From the NCBI RefSeq assembly GCF_003946245.1, contig NZ_RHNN01000003.1:62001-126000 (forward strand): 64,000 bases of DNA, in the 5' to 3' direction. Origin of the DNA: Levilactobacillus cerevisiae. Its GTDB lineage: Bacteria > Bacillota > Bacilli > Lactobacillales > Lactobacillaceae. Position 1 is the first letter of the stretch. Each line of letters opens with the position of its first letter. The position numbers and the translations under genes are program-made. This document shows positions 7,987-17,839 of this stretch, piece after piece. A model generated the notes under the pieces. That model ran no database searches, was not told the origin of the DNA, and worked only from the letters and a program-made list of their open reading frames with translations.

Positions 7987-9253
7987 GGTCGGTCCGGATT
8001 ACGTCGATACGAAATTCCACACCCGCATCACGGGCCGGGCGTCACGCAACTTGGACAATTTCCTGGTGCCCAATCCGGCCGCGTTAAACTATCTTTTTAC
8101 GGCGCAAACTGACGACGTTGACCTGGGCCTGATTGAAGGTGTCATGGGCCTGTACGACGGCCTGGGCACGGATAAGGATGCCTATTCGACGGCCAGCGTG
8201 GCCAAACAACTCGACGTCCCCGTCGTGCTCGTGCTCAACGCACGCGCCACTTCGACTTCAGCGGCCGCCATGGTTCAGGGGTTTCAGAGCTTTGACCCGG
8301 CCGTGGCGCTCAAGGGCGTCATTATTAATAACGTGATGAGCGAAAATCATTATCAGCTGGTGAGGGGGGCCATCGAACGGTACGTGCCTGACGTGAAGGT
8401 ACTCGGGTACCTGCCGCACGATGCGTCCGTCAGCTTGCCCTCACGTCAGTTGGGCCTGGTGCCCGACGATGAACTGCCCCAAGTCGACGAAAAAATTGCG
8501 CGGCTGGGGGAGTTGATTGACCAGCACGTGGATCTTGACGCGCTGGAGGCGTTGGCGACTGAGGTCAAAGGTCCCACGCCACAACCCTACACCTTACCGC
8601 AAGTCCCTTGTCGCGTCGGCATTGCTCAGGATGAGGCGTTTAACTTTTACTACCATGATAACTTGGCGTTGCTGGAACAGTGCGGCATGACCCTGGTGCC
8701 GTTCAGTCCATTGACCGATCAGGCGTTGCCAGAGGTGGACGCGCTGTACCTTGGCGGCGGCTATCCCGAGGAGTTTGCTCAGCAGTTATCGGAAAACGTG
8801 GCCATGCGTCAGGCCATTCAAGCCTTCTCGCTAGCCAACCGGCCGATTTATGCCGAGTGTGGTGGCCTGATGTACCTGGGTTCTGCGTTGAAAACGGCGG
8901 CTGCGACCTATCCCATGGTCGGTATTTTCCCGGGCGTGAGCGAAATGACGCCCCGGTTGAAGCAGTTCGGTTACTGCCAAGCCACTGCCGTTCAGGAAAC
9001 GCTGTTGGCGGCGAAAGGCCAAACATTGGTGGGTCATGAGTTTCACCACTCAACCTTTGCACCAACGGCAGATTTAGCGCCAGTGTTCAGCATGCAAAAG
9101 GTCCGTGACGGCCAGGTGGTCGATGAATGGGCGGGCGGTTATCAGGTGCGCAACACTTACGCCGGTTACCTCCACGCCCACTTCTATCAGAGCCAGGCAG
9201 TCATCGATCGGTTTGTCACTCACTTAGGAGCTGATGTCCATGTTACTCGTTGA
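7880..9253 (+). CDS. cbiA: Cobyrinic acid a,c-diamide synthase
   Basis: ATP- and glutamine-dependent amidation of the a and c side chains of cobyrinic acid. The N-terminal P-loop GVTSGSGKTS is at residues 8-17, followed by GPDYVDTKFH and EGVMGLYDG. The C-terminal class I glutaminase domain has the nucleophile in YAECGGLMYLG (Cys327) and GHEFHHSTF. Length 457 is normal. The start is TTG at 7880 with GGGGTGA eight bases upstream. It overlaps the extended cobD frame by 107 bases and the cbiB start by 20 bases, so translation is coupled on both sides. Confidence 0.93.
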   Translation: MKKLLIAGVTSGSGKTSVTLGLLAALHRRLTVQPYKVGPDYVDTKFHTRITGRASRNLDNFLVPNPAALNYLFTAQTDDVDLGLIEGVMGLYDGLGTDKDAYSTASVAKQLDVPVVLVLNARATSTSAAAMVQGFQSFDPAVALKGVIINNVMSENHYQLVRGAIERYVPDVKVLGYLPHDASVSLPSRQLGLVPDDELPQVDEKIARLGELIDQHVDLDALEALATEVKGPTPQPYTLPQVPCRVGIAQDEAFNFYYHDNLALLEQCGMTLVPFSPLTDQALPEVDALYLGGGYPEEFAQQLSENVAMRQAIQAFSLANRPIYAECGGLMYLGSALKTAAATYPMVGIFPGVSEMTPRLKQFGYCQATAVQETLLAAKGQTLVGHEFHHSTFAPTADLAPVFSMQKVRDGQVVDEWAGGYQVRNTYAGYLHAHFYQSQAVIDRFVTHLGADVHVTR

Positions 9254-10205
9254 GATGATTATTGGTGGCTTTGTCCTCGATCTCCTGTTAGGGGACCCGC
9301 CAACTTGGCCGCACCCGGTGAAACTAATTGGCCGGGCGATTGCCAAGCTAACGCAAGCGTGGAATCAGGTCAAATTTTCTGACCGGCAACGCACCTGGTT
9401 GGGCGTGTTGCTCTGGCTCATCATCGTTGGTGGGACGGGCGTTGTGGCCGCCGGCATCTTCTGGCTGATTCGCGTCAACCACTGGGCAACGCTGATTGTC
9501 GGGACCTACTTCTGCTATACCTGCCTGTCGGTGCGGGGCCTGGCGTTTGAGAGTCACAAGATCATGCGCAGCCTCCAACGGGGGGATTTAGCCCTAGCCC
9601 GCAAGCAGGTGGGGATGATTGTCGGTCGGGATACCGAGCATCTCAGCGCCGAAGAGGTGTGCCGGGCCACAATTGAAACCGTTGCTGAAAATACCAGCGA
9701 TGGCGTGATTGCCCCGCTGCTGTATTTAGCACTGGGCGGTCCAATTCTGGGCTTGATGTACAAGGCGGTGAACACCCTAGATTCCATGGTGGGGTACCGC
9801 AATCAAAAGTACCGGGCGTTCGGCTGCTTCTCGGCCCGCGCTGACGACGTGATCAACTACATTCCGGCCCGACTGACCTGGCTGTTACTCATGGGTAGTA
9901 GCATGCTCCTGCGTGACGACTACCGAACGGCGTTCATCGTTGGTCGCCGGGATCGACAACAGCACCGCAGCCCCAACAGTGGGTTCTCTGAATCCGTTGT
10001 CGCTGGGGCGCTGGATTTACGGCTGGGCGGCCCCCACACCTACTTTGGTGAATTGGTCGTGAAGCCCTACATCGGCCAAGCCTCAGCCAAACCGGCAACG
10101 ACGGTCGACATTGCCCGGACGTTACGCTTACTTTATGTGGCGGCGTTCGGCGGGGTAATTTTATTGGTCGGCCTACGACTTTTAGTGGAAGGATTTTTAA
10201 TATGA
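9234..10205 (+). CDS. cbiB: Adenosylcobinamide-phosphate synthase (membrane)
   Basis: Integral membrane amide synthase joining adenosylcobyric acid with aminopropanol phosphate supplied by CobD. Signature GDPPTWPHPVKLIG is near residue 21, ENTSDGVIAPLLYLALGGP near 145, and RADDVINYIPARLTW near 200; several hydrophobic segments separate them. 323 residues, normal for the family. ATG codons at 9234 and 9240 are both in frame; TTAGGAG at 9222-9228 spaces better with 9240. The stop overlaps the cbiC start (ATGA). Confidence 0.92.
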   Translation: MSMLLVEMIIGGFVLDLLLGDPPTWPHPVKLIGRAIAKLTQAWNQVKFSDRQRTWLGVLLWLIIVGGTGVVAAGIFWLIRVNHWATLIVGTYFCYTCLSVRGLAFESHKIMRSLQRGDLALARKQVGMIVGRDTEHLSAEEVCRATIETVAENTSDGVIAPLLYLALGGPILGLMYKAVNTLDSMVGYRNQKYRAFGCFSARADDVINYIPARLTWLLLMGSSMLLRDDYRTAFIVGRRDRQQHRSPNSGFSESVVAGALDLRLGGPHTYFGELVVKPYIGQASAKPATTVDIARTLRLLYVAAFGGVILLVGLRLLVEGFLI

Positions 10206-10855
10206 GCGATTACATCACGATTCCCAATCAAATTACGGATAAAAGTTTTCAGATGATTCAAGACGAAATTGACCAGATTGATCCGAGCTATACCTTCAAC
10301 AATCCCGTTGAAGAGGCCATCATCAAGCGGGCCATTCACACGACGGCCGATTTCGACTACTTACAGAATTTGAAATTTTCCCACGACGCGGTCGCTAAGA
10401 TCCAGCACGTCCTGTTGCACGGCGGTACGATTTTTACGGACACGACGATGGCGTTAGCGGGGATGAACAAACGCAAGCTGGACGAGCTGGGCGTGCACTA
10501 CCACTGTTTCATTCGCGACCCGCGCGTCTTTGACATTGCCAAGACCCAGGGAATTACGCGTTCGATGGCCGCCATTGAATTGGCCGCTACCATCCCCACG
10601 GAGAAGCTCTTCGTGATTGGCAACGCCCCCACGGCGCTGTACAAAATCTTAGAGATGGTCCAGCAGGGCCGGCTTAATCCGGAAGCCGTAATTGGCGTGC
10701 CGGTGGGGTTTGTCGAAGCCGCCGAGAGCAAACAGGCCCTCTACGACAGCGACTTGCCGGCCATCGTGGCCTTGGGTCGAAAGGGTGGCAGTAACTTAGC
10801 CGCCGCACTGACGAACGCCATTTTGTATAACTTAGATTTAGCTGAAAAGAAGTAG
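10202..10855 (+). CDS. cbiC: Cobalt-precorrin-8 methylmutase
   Basis: Moves the methyl group from C-11 to C-12 to give cobyrinic acid. The catalytic histidine lies in VLLHGGTIFTDTTMALAG (about residue 79), followed by GNAPTALYKILEM and GVPVGFVEAAESK, the conserved methylmutase blocks. 217 residues, usual length. Its ATG overlaps the cbiB stop by four bases, so the two are translationally coupled; it is followed by cbiD without a gap. Confidence 0.93.
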   Translation: MSDYITIPNQITDKSFQMIQDEIDQIDPSYTFNNPVEEAIIKRAIHTTADFDYLQNLKFSHDAVAKIQHVLLHGGTIFTDTTMALAGMNKRKLDELGVHYHCFIRDPRVFDIAKTQGITRSMAAIELAATIPTEKLFVIGNAPTALYKILEMVQQGRLNPEAVIGVPVGFVEAAESKQALYDSDLPAIVALGRKGGSNLAAALTNAILYNLDLAEKK

Positions 10856-10864
10856 GTGAGAGAC

Positions 10865-11998
10865 ATGGCAACGACTGCCGATGATTACGTCTTTTATAAC
10901 GGACGTAAGTTGCGGAAAGGATTTACCACGGGGACGACGGCCACTGCCGCGGCGGTGGCGGCAACCAAGACGCTGCTGCAGCAGGAACCACAGACCGTGA
11001 TTGCGGTCACGGCCGCTAATGGCCAGAATGCCGAGTTTGAAGTTCAGGATTATGAATTTGATCACCAACATGCTAGCGTTGCCATCACCAAGGATGGCGG
11101 CGATGACCAGGACGCCACGGATGGCATGTTGATCTACGCGACCGTGACGCTGCGGGATGACGACCAGATTACCTTGGATGGCGGTAAGGGGATTGGCCGG
11201 GTGACCCAAAAGGGCCTGGCCAATCCGCCCGGCATGGCTGCTATCAACCCCACACCACGCAAAGTCATTACGCAAGGTGTACGCGATGTGCTGGGGGCCA
11301 AACGGGGTGCCAATATCGTGATTTCAGCGCCAGAGGGCGAGAAGGTGGCTAAGCTGACCTACAACCCCAAGCTGGGGATCGTTGGCGGCATCTCAATCCT
11401 AGGCACCAGCGGCATTGTGACGCCGATGTCGGAGGAAAGCTGGAAGCATTCGATTTCCATCGAGATGAACATTCACCGGGAGCGGGGCGATGACCGTCTG
11501 ATCCTAACGCCCGGCAATTATGGCGAGGACTTCTTGACCCAAGAGATGAAAATTCCCGTGACCCAGCAAGTCCAGATGAGTAATTTTGTTGGTTATGTGT
11601 TAAAGGAAGCCCAACGTCTGGGGTTTAAGCAGGTCCTGCTCGTCGGGGACCTCGGCAAGATGATTAAGGTGTCGGCCGGTATCTTTTCCACCCACAGCAA
11701 GGATGCGGACGCCCGTGCCGAAGTCATGGTGGCCAACCTGGCCTTGCTGGGAGCGCCCGTCGACTTGTTGAAGCAGGTCTACAACTGCCTGACAACCATC
11801 GCAATGATTGACTTGATTGATCAGGCTGGCTACCAGGCCGTTTACCAACAAATCGTTGACCGGATCAAGTTACGATCAGAAAAATTGTTAGCGCACCGCG
11901 AGCCTCAGGTGGCCATCGAAGCCGTGATTTTTTCACGGGGGACCGGCTTACTGGCGGCGACGCGACCGTTAACCGAAATCGAGGATGAGTGGCGATGA
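10865..11998 (+). CDS. cbiD: Cobalt-precorrin-5B (C1)-methyltransferase
   Basis: Adds the C-1 methyl in the anaerobic ring-contraction branch. The N-terminal signature RKGFTTGTTATAAAVAA is at about residues 14-30, with GGKGIGRVTQKGL, GISILGTSGIVTPMS and a phosphate-loop-like LVGDLGKMIKVSAGIFSTHS further on. 377 residues from the ATG at 10865, which has AGGTGAG (10854-10860) at proper spacing; a GTG at 10856 is in frame but inside that site. The stop overlaps cbiE. Confidence 0.93.
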   Translation: MATTADDYVFYNGRKLRKGFTTGTTATAAAVAATKTLLQQEPQTVIAVTAANGQNAEFEVQDYEFDHQHASVAITKDGGDDQDATDGMLIYATVTLRDDDQITLDGGKGIGRVTQKGLANPPGMAAINPTPRKVITQGVRDVLGAKRGANIVISAPEGEKVAKLTYNPKLGIVGGISILGTSGIVTPMSEESWKHSISIEMNIHRERGDDRLILTPGNYGEDFLTQEMKIPVTQQVQMSNFVGYVLKEAQRLGFKQVLLVGDLGKMIKVSAGIFSTHSKDADARAEVMVANLALLGAPVDLLKQVYNCLTTIAMIDLIDQAGYQAVYQQIVDRIKLRSEKLLAHREPQVAIEAVIFSRGTGLLAATRPLTEIEDEWR

Positions 11999-12594
11999 TT
12001 ACAGTCCTAGGGATTGGGCCCGGTGCGGCCGACTTGCGCTTAGTGGGGACGCAACCGCTACTAGCGGCGGCCGATTTAGTGATTGGCGCACCACGGCAGC
12101 TAGCTGAGTTCGACCTGCCGGCTGCCAAGACGATGCAGTTGCCAAAGCTTGCGGTTCTTAAGGCGTTTCTGGCCGACCATCAGCGCGAAAATATCGTGCT
12201 CTTGGCATCGGGCGACCCGCTGCTCTACGGGATTGGCACGTGGGTCTTGCGTGAGTTACCAGCGGAACCCGTCCGTATTGTGCCGGGGATTAGCTCGATT
12301 CAATACTGCTTCCATCAGTTGGGCCTGTCGATGGCCGACACCTACCTCACCAGTAGCCATGGCCGGCAACCGGATTTTGATTTTCTACTCGCGCACGACC
12401 GGATCGGCATGGTGACCGACACCAAGATTGGCCCGTATCAAATTGCCCAAGCGATTCTGGCGCGGGGACAACGCCGTAACGTGTTTGTCGGCGAAAACCT
12501 GAGTTATCCAGATGAAAAAATTAGCCGGTTCACGGCGGCCACTGTGCCGGATCGTGAATTTGGCCTGAACGTGGTGGTGATTACCCATGAATGA
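11995..12594 (+). CDS. cbiE: Cobalt-precorrin-7 (C5)-methyltransferase
   Basis: SAM-dependent tetrapyrrole methyltransferase that acts on C-5. The family fold is marked by GIGPGAADLR at the N terminus, LLASGDPLLYGIG (about residues 70-82) and IVPGISSIQY. 199 residues from the ATG at 11995; a GTG two codons upstream is also possible. CbiE and CbiT are separate genes here, not the CobL-type fusion, and overlap by eight bases, which suggests coupled synthesis. Confidence 0.92.
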   Translation: MITVLGIGPGAADLRLVGTQPLLAAADLVIGAPRQLAEFDLPAAKTMQLPKLAVLKAFLADHQRENIVLLASGDPLLYGIGTWVLRELPAEPVRIVPGISSIQYCFHQLGLSMADTYLTSSHGRQPDFDFLLAHDRIGMVTDTKIGPYQIAQAILARGQRRNVFVGENLSYPDEKISRFTAATVPDREFGLNVVVITHE

Positions 12595-13147
12595 TCAAGA
12601 CTTCTTACGCAACAAGGTGCCGATGACCAAGGCCGAGGTGCGGGCGATTAGTCTCGACAAATTAGCCCTGACGAATAAGCGAACGTTGCTCGACATTGGC
12701 GCGGGGACTGGCAGTGTCAGCCTCCAAGCGGCACTGGAACACCCGCAACTACAGGTCACGGCGATTGAACACGATCCCGACGCCCTGGATATTATGCGGC
12801 AGAACATGACCCACTTACAGACGCCGCCCATTGAGCTGATTGCGGGTTGGGCCCCGGCGGACTTGCCGCAGCGGCCGTTCGATGCCATTTTCGTGGGTGG
12901 CAGTGGCCAACAGTTGCCAGAAATCTGCCAGTTTGCGCAGGACTGGTTAACGCCGGGTGGCAGTCTGGTTTTGAACTTCATTTTGTTAGAAAACGCTCAA
13001 ACGGCTGCGGCCGAGTTGCGCCGCGTTGGCTTTACCGACGTGGAAGCCATTGAGGTCCGGGTCAGTCACTGGCACGCGCTGGGCAAAGGCCACTATTTCA
13101 AACCGCAGAATCCAACCATTATTTTAAGCACCAGAAAGGAACGATAA
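12587..13147 (+). CDS. cbiT: Cobalt-precorrin-6B (C15)-methyltransferase, decarboxylating
   Basis: Class I Rossmann methyltransferase that methylates C-15 and decarboxylates the C-12 acetate. The N terminus [15 protein letters not shown] and the SAM motif [17 protein letters not shown] (about residues 35-51) are conserved; [16 protein letters not shown] is the post-motif strand. 186 residues, normal. It overlaps cbiE and is followed by cbiF after one base. Confidence 0.92.
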   Translation: MNDQDFLRNKVPMTKAEVRAISLDKLALTNKRTLLDIGAGTGSVSLQAALEHPQLQVTAIEHDPDALDIMRQNMTHLQTPPIELIAGWAPADLPQRPFDAIFVGGSGQQLPEICQFAQDWLTPGGSLVLNFILLENAQTAAAELRRVGFTDVEAIEVRVSHWHALGKGHYFKPQNPTIILSTRKER

Positions 13148-13148
13148 C

Positions 13149-13928
13149 ATGACAGTAGTAAGTTTTGTGGGCGCAGGCCCTGGAGATAAAGATTTAATCA
13201 CTTTGAAGGGTTACCGTCGCTTAGCCGCCGCCGATGTCGTCATTTACGCTGGCTCCCTGGTCAATCCTGCGTTACTTGATTATTGCCAAGATTCCGCGCA
13301 GAAATACGATAGCGCCGGAATGGATTTGGGCCAAATCATTACCTGCATGACCGAAGCCATTGCAAAAGACCAAACGGTGGTCCGGCTCCAAACGGGGGAC
13401 TTCTCCATTTACGGGTCGATCCGGGAGCAGATTGAAGAGCTGAAAAAGGCCGGTGTTGGCTACGAATGCATCCCCGGTGTCAGCTCATTTCTGGGCGCAG
13501 CTTCCAGCATGGGCGTTGAGTACACGGTGCCCGAGGTGGCCCAAAGTGTCATCATTACGCGGATGGCGGGCCGGACACCGGTGCCAGACCGGGAAGCCTT
13601 GAAATCATTGGCCCAGCATCAAACGTCGATGGTCATCTTCCTCTCCGTTCAGGGGGTCCGCAAGGTGGTTGCCCAATTACTTGAAGGCGGCTACCCGGAG
13701 ACGACGCCAGCCGCTGTGATTTACAAAGCGACCTGGCCCGAAGAAAAGAAGGTTCAGGGAACGTTGGCAGATATTGCGGAAAAGGTACATGCAGCCGGCA
13801 TTCGGCGGACCGCTCTGATCATGGTCGGGGAATTCCTCGGGGATGAATACAATTATTCTCATCTCTACGATGCCAACTTCAGTCACATGTATCGGCAAAA
13901 GAGCGTGACGACTGATGGGCAAGACTAA
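13149..13928 (+). CDS. cbiF: Cobalt-precorrin-4 (C11)-methyltransferase
   Basis: Methylates C-11 in the anaerobic pathway. [15 protein letters not shown] near the N terminus, [14 protein letters not shown] (about residues 77-90) and [14 protein letters not shown] are the family blocks, with the C-11-specific [15 protein letters not shown] segment. 259 residues. AAAGGAACG precedes the ATG. The stop overlaps cbiG. Confidence 0.92.
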   Translation: MTVVSFVGAGPGDKDLITLKGYRRLAAADVVIYAGSLVNPALLDYCQDSAQKYDSAGMDLGQIITCMTEAIAKDQTVVRLQTGDFSIYGSIREQIEELKKAGVGYECIPGVSSFLGAASSMGVEYTVPEVAQSVIITRMAGRTPVPDREALKSLAQHQTSMVIFLSVQGVRKVVAQLLEGGYPETTPAAVIYKATWPEEKKVQGTLADIAEKVHAAGIRRTALIMVGEFLGDEYNYSHLYDANFSHMYRQKSVTTDGQD

Positions 13929-14979
13929 CCTGATTATTTTTGCATTAACCGCGACGGGCGCCGACTTGGCGCGGCAGTTGCGGGATCAGGCAGCCGCGGT
14001 CGGGACCACCATGACCGTGTGTTTGCCAGCAAAGCTCGCGCGGCCTGATGAAAGCGCCTACGCAGCCGGTGAGTTTCAACCGACCCTGGCGCAGGCTTTC
14101 GCCCAGTACGACGGCCTGGTCTGTATCATGGCGACCGGCATCGTAGTCCGGAGTCTGGCACCACTGGTCCGCGACAAGACCAGCGACCCGGCCGTCCTGG
14201 TGATGGATGAACGGGGCCACCACGTGATTAGCCTGTTGGCCGGTCACGTGGGGGGCGCCAACGCGCTGACCAACTGGGTGGGTCAGCTGTTAACTGCTGA
14301 TCCGGTGATTACCACGGCGACGGACACGGAACACGTTCAGGCCTTGGATGTCCTGGCCAAGCAGTGTCACGGCTGGTATCCAGAATTCAAGCGCACGACC
14401 AAATGGATCAACGCGCGGTTGGCAGCCGGGAAACCGGTGAGCCTGTACGTCGAACCGGCTTTTCGCCCGTGGCTGACCGATTTACGGGGATTCACCGTGG
14501 TTGAAACCCTGGCCGCGGCGGATCCAGATGTCCCACTGGTAGTGGTATCCGACCGGGTGCAAACGGCTAAACGCGACCAACTGGTGCCGGTGATTCCCCG
14601 CTTAAATGTGTTGGGCATCGGTTGCCGAAAGAACGTCACCACCGCCATGGTTCAGGCAGCCGTCAGTGAGTTTTGCCAAGAACACCAATTGGCCTGGCGC
14701 TCGATTGGCCAAATTGTCTCAATTGATAAGAAAGCACACGAAGCAGCGATTCACTACTTAGCCGCAACCTGGCAAGTACCGGTTCATTTTTACACGGCGG
14801 CGACGTTACGGGAGAGCTCAGAAAAGTATCCGCAATCGGCGTTCGTTCAGCAGACAGTCGGTGTCGGCAACGTGGCCTGTGCGGCGGCTGATTACGCGAG
14901 TGGTCAACCCGTCGTGACGCCCCGGTACGCCGGACACCAAATTACGCTCGCCCTCGGGCGACAAACAAAGGATGACTAA
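13915..14979 (+). CDS. cbiG: Cobalt-precorrin-5A hydrolase
   Basis: Opens the delta-lactone of cobalt-precorrin-5A and releases acetaldehyde. N-terminal domain ([46 protein letters not shown]) and C-terminal CbiG domain ([17 protein letters not shown] at about 238-254; [12 protein letters not shown]) are both present. 354 residues, stand-alone form. It overlaps cbiF by 14 bases and is three bases from cbiH. Confidence 0.91.
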   Translation: MGKTNLIIFALTATGADLARQLRDQAAAVGTTMTVCLPAKLARPDESAYAAGEFQPTLAQAFAQYDGLVCIMATGIVVRSLAPLVRDKTSDPAVLVMDERGHHVISLLAGHVGGANALTNWVGQLLTADPVITTATDTEHVQALDVLAKQCHGWYPEFKRTTKWINARLAAGKPVSLYVEPAFRPWLTDLRGFTVVETLAAADPDVPLVVVSDRVQTAKRDQLVPVIPRLNVLGIGCRKNVTTAMVQAAVSEFCQEHQLAWRSIGQIVSIDKKAHEAAIHYLAATWQVPVHFYTAATLRESSEKYPQSAFVQQTVGVGNVACAAADYASGQPVVTPRYAGHQITLALGRQTKDD

Positions 14980-14982
14980 ATC

Positions 14983-15708
14983 ATGTTATACATCGTTGGG
15001 CTGGGCCCAGGTTCTAAAGAGTTAATGACACAAGAGGCGTTGGCCGTCATCGAACGGACGCATACCATCGTGGGTTACGCCACCTACGTCCGCTTGATTG
15101 AAGACATGCTGACGGACAAGGAAGTCGTCGTCACTGGTATGCGCGGCGAAATTGACCGCTGCAAGAAGGCCATTGAAATTGCGGCGACCGGGAAAGATGT
15201 TGCCATCATTTCCAGTGGGGATGCCGGCATCTACGGCATGGCTGGCCTGGTTTTGGAACTCGCCGGCAAGCAAGAACAGCCGATCGACGTCAAGGTGATT
15301 CCCGGGGTGACGGCCAGCATTGCCGCTGCCGCAGCATTGGGCGCGCCTTTGATGAATGACTTCTGCCACATCAGCCTTAGTGACTTGATGACGCCCTGGG
15401 ACGTGATTGTGAAACGCCTGCACGCGGCGGCCGAGGCCGACTTTGTGACTTGCCTGTACAATCCACGGAGCAAGGGGCGGCCGAACAATCTGCACCAGGC
15501 CTTAGACATCATGCTGAAGTACAAGTCACCGGACACGGTGGTGGGCATCGGCAAGGACGTCGCTCGGCCGAAGGAAATTGAAAAGATCACGACGATTAAG
15601 GATCTAGACGAAACGGAAGTCAACATGACCACCATCGTGATTATCGGTAACCGCAATACTTACGTTGAAAACGGCCGGATGATTACACCCCGGGGCTACA
15701 CCTTATGA
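14983..15708 (+). CDS. cbiH: Cobalt-precorrin-3 (C17)-methyltransferase
   Basis: Methylates C-17 and drives ring contraction to cobalt-precorrin-4. VGLGPGSKELMTQEA at the N terminus, AIISSGDAGIYGMAG (about residues 75-89), PGVTASIAAAAALGAPL and the C-terminal CLYNPRSKGRP are typical of CobJ/CbiH. 241 residues with no extra iron-sulfur or CbiG domain. The stop overlaps the cbiJ start (ATGA). Confidence 0.92.
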   Translation: MLYIVGLGPGSKELMTQEALAVIERTHTIVGYATYVRLIEDMLTDKEVVVTGMRGEIDRCKKAIEIAATGKDVAIISSGDAGIYGMAGLVLELAGKQEQPIDVKVIPGVTASIAAAAALGAPLMNDFCHISLSDLMTPWDVIVKRLHAAAEADFVTCLYNPRSKGRPNNLHQALDIMLKYKSPDTVVGIGKDVARPKEIEKITTIKDLDETEVNMTTIVIIGNRNTYVENGRMITPRGYTL

Positions 15709-16457
15709 TCCTGTTATTAGGGGGGACGTCCGAGAGCTTGGCGGTCGCTGACCTGTTGACGCGGCAGAACCTGCCGTTCGTGCTCTCGGTGACCACCGCT
15801 TACGGCGCAGACCTGGCAAAGACGCACGCGGCGCACGTCAGCCAACAAGTCTTACAGCCAGAGGACTTTGCCCCATTCTTTGCGCAGCAGCACATCACGC
15901 AGGTAATCGATGCGACCCACCCCTTCGCCCGGGTGATCTCGACGTTGGCCATCGCGGCAACCGCGGCGGCCGGTATCCCGTACGTCCGGTTTGAACGGCC
16001 AGACTTACTGACTGACAATGCGACCCAGCGCCTGGTCCCGGACTTTACGGCGGCCTGCGCTGAGGTACGAAAGCTAACCGGCACCATTTACCTGTCGACT
16101 GGCAGTAAAACGGCCAGTGACTTTGCGGCAGCGTTGGGCTTGGCACGACTACACGTCCGCGTGTTGCCAACCACCACGGTGATGACCAAGCTCACTGCCG
16201 CTGGCTTTGAAGCCACGCAGATCGATGCCATGCGGGGACCGTTCTCAACGGCCCTCAACGTGGAACTCTTTCGCCGGGTGCACGCCGTGGCGGTGGTCAG
16301 TAAGGAAAGCGGCAAGCGCGGCGGTGTGCAAGAAAAACTGGCGGCCTGCCAGGAATTAGGTATTCCGTGCATCATTATTCGTCGACCACAGATGGCTTAT
16401 CCGGTTCAGGTGCAGTCCATCGCAGCGTTGGCAACTTATTTGGAGGTGGCAGTATGA
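15705..16457 (+). CDS. cbiJ: Cobalt-precorrin-6A reductase
   Basis: NAD(P)H-dependent reduction of the macrocycle to precorrin-6B. The N-terminal ILLLGGTSESLAVADLL is the CobK/CbiJ signature; VIDATHPFARVIS, YVRFERP and VSKESGKRGGVQEKLAA are further conserved blocks. 250 residues. It overlaps cbiH by four bases and cobA-hemD by four bases. Confidence 0.92.
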   Translation: MILLLGGTSESLAVADLLTRQNLPFVLSVTTAYGADLAKTHAAHVSQQVLQPEDFAPFFAQQHITQVIDATHPFARVISTLAIAATAAAGIPYVRFERPDLLTDNATQRLVPDFTAACAEVRKLTGTIYLSTGSKTASDFAAALGLARLHVRVLPTTTVMTKLTAAGFEATQIDAMRGPFSTALNVELFRRVHAVAVVSKESGKRGGVQEKLAACQELGIPCIIIRRPQMAYPVQVQSIAALATYLEVAV

Positions 16458-17839
16458 CGGGACGTGTGACATTGTTAGGCGCTGGTCCGGGTAATCCGGA
16501 GTTATTAACATTATTAGGCAAACGCCGATTGGCCGAGGCTGACGTGATTTTATACGATCGGCTCGTGAATCCTTCACTGCTGGCCTTTTCAAAACCGACG
16601 GCACAACGGGTAGACGTAGGTAAGTTGCCGCATTTTCACAAAGTCAAGCAAACGGCTATCAACCAACTGCTGGTGGACTACGCGCAAGCTGGTCAACGGG
16701 TGGTACGCTTGAAGGCCGGTGATCCGTATGTCTTTGGTCGTGGCGGCGAAGAGGCCCAATTTCTCAAGGCCAACCACGTACCGTGCGAAGTCGTGTCAGG
16801 CTTAACCAGTGCCATCACGGGGCTGGCGGCGGTCGGCATTCCGATCACCCATCGCGATTACGCGTCGAGCTTTCACGTGATTACCGGTCACCATCAAAGT
16901 GGTGGCCGGCAGTTGGACTGGGACAACATCGCGCATCAGGAGGGCACGTTGGTCTTTCTGATGGGGATGGCAGCGCTTAATGATATTTGCACCCAGCTGC
17001 AGGCAAACGGCCGGGCGGCAACCACCCCGGTGGCCATCATTCAGTGGGCCACGCAATGGCGGCAACGCCTGGTAACCGGTACGCTGGCCGACATCGAAGC
17101 GCGCGTCATTGCCGCTAAGATTGGCGCACCGGCGTTGATTGTCGTTGGGGATGTCGTAAAATTAGCTCGCGAGTTACAGCCGACACAACCGCTACAGGGG
17201 CAACATGTTTTACTGCCGTATTCAGCGCACTCCCGCTTAGCGCCGGCGTTGCAGGATCAAGGTGCCACGGTCGATTTCTTTGACCGGGAAGTGCCGACAG
17301 CCATCGACTTTACGCTGCCGGACCTCAGTCAGGTGGACGCGCTGGTCGTGACTGATGGGCGGGCCTATGATTACTTCCTCAAACGCTTGCTCGCAGCGGG
17401 CCAGGACCAACGCACACTGGCGCACTTGCGGATCATCGCGGTCAACACGGCTGTGGCGAAGCACCTGCGTCGACAGGGACTATTGGCCGATGACGTGATC
17501 GCAACGCCGCAGACCGCCAACGCCTTAGTCATCGGCGAGGCGGGACGGTTAGCCGCTGGTGGCCTGGCCACGTACCAGTTAACGACGGTGGCCACGCCAA
17601 TCACCTGGGAGCTGGACGAGTTTCAAGCCATTATTTTTCCAAGTTCACAGAGTGTCCATGATTTTCAGCAGGATCTGCGTGCGGCGCAATTAACCCTGAT
17701 TGCCATGGGGCCACGGGTTCAAGCGGCGCTACAAGAACGGGGCGCAACGGCGCAGCTAGTTTCGACCAATCGTGAAGACATCTTGGCGTTTTTGAAAGGG
17801 GTCCAGCAACATGACCAAGACAGCAATTCTATTAGTTAG
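16454..17839 (+). CDS. cobA-hemD: Uroporphyrinogen III methyltransferase / uroporphyrinogen III synthase fusion
   Basis: Residues 1-240 are a full SUMT: LLGAGPGNPELLTLLG, VRLKAGDPYVFGRGGEEA, GLTSAITGLAAVGIPITHR and the C-terminal VVGDVV. It makes precorrin-2. Residues from about 255 to 461 form a HemD-like domain (LLPYSAHSRLAPALQDQG; DFQAIIFPSSQSVHDF-like stretch) of lower conservation. The ATG at 16454 overlaps the cbiJ stop; upstream in-frame codons would lie inside cbiJ. A second hemD is the last gene of the operon, so the window encodes two synthase domains. Confidence 0.9.
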   Translation: MTGRVTLLGAGPGNPELLTLLGKRRLAEADVILYDRLVNPSLLAFSKPTAQRVDVGKLPHFHKVKQTAINQLLVDYAQAGQRVVRLKAGDPYVFGRGGEEAQFLKANHVPCEVVSGLTSAITGLAAVGIPITHRDYASSFHVITGHHQSGGRQLDWDNIAHQEGTLVFLMGMAALNDICTQLQANGRAATTPVAIIQWATQWRQRLVTGTLADIEARVIAAKIGAPALIVVGDVVKLARELQPTQPLQGQHVLLPYSAHSRLAPALQDQGATVDFFDREVPTAIDFTLPDLSQVDALVVTDGRAYDYFLKRLLAAGQDQRTLAHLRIIAVNTAVAKHLRRQGLLADDVIATPQTANALVIGEAGRLAAGGLATYQLTTVATPITWELDEFQAIIFPSSQSVHDFQQDLRAAQLTLIAMGPRVQAALQERGATAQLVSTNREDILAFLKGVQQHDQDSNSIS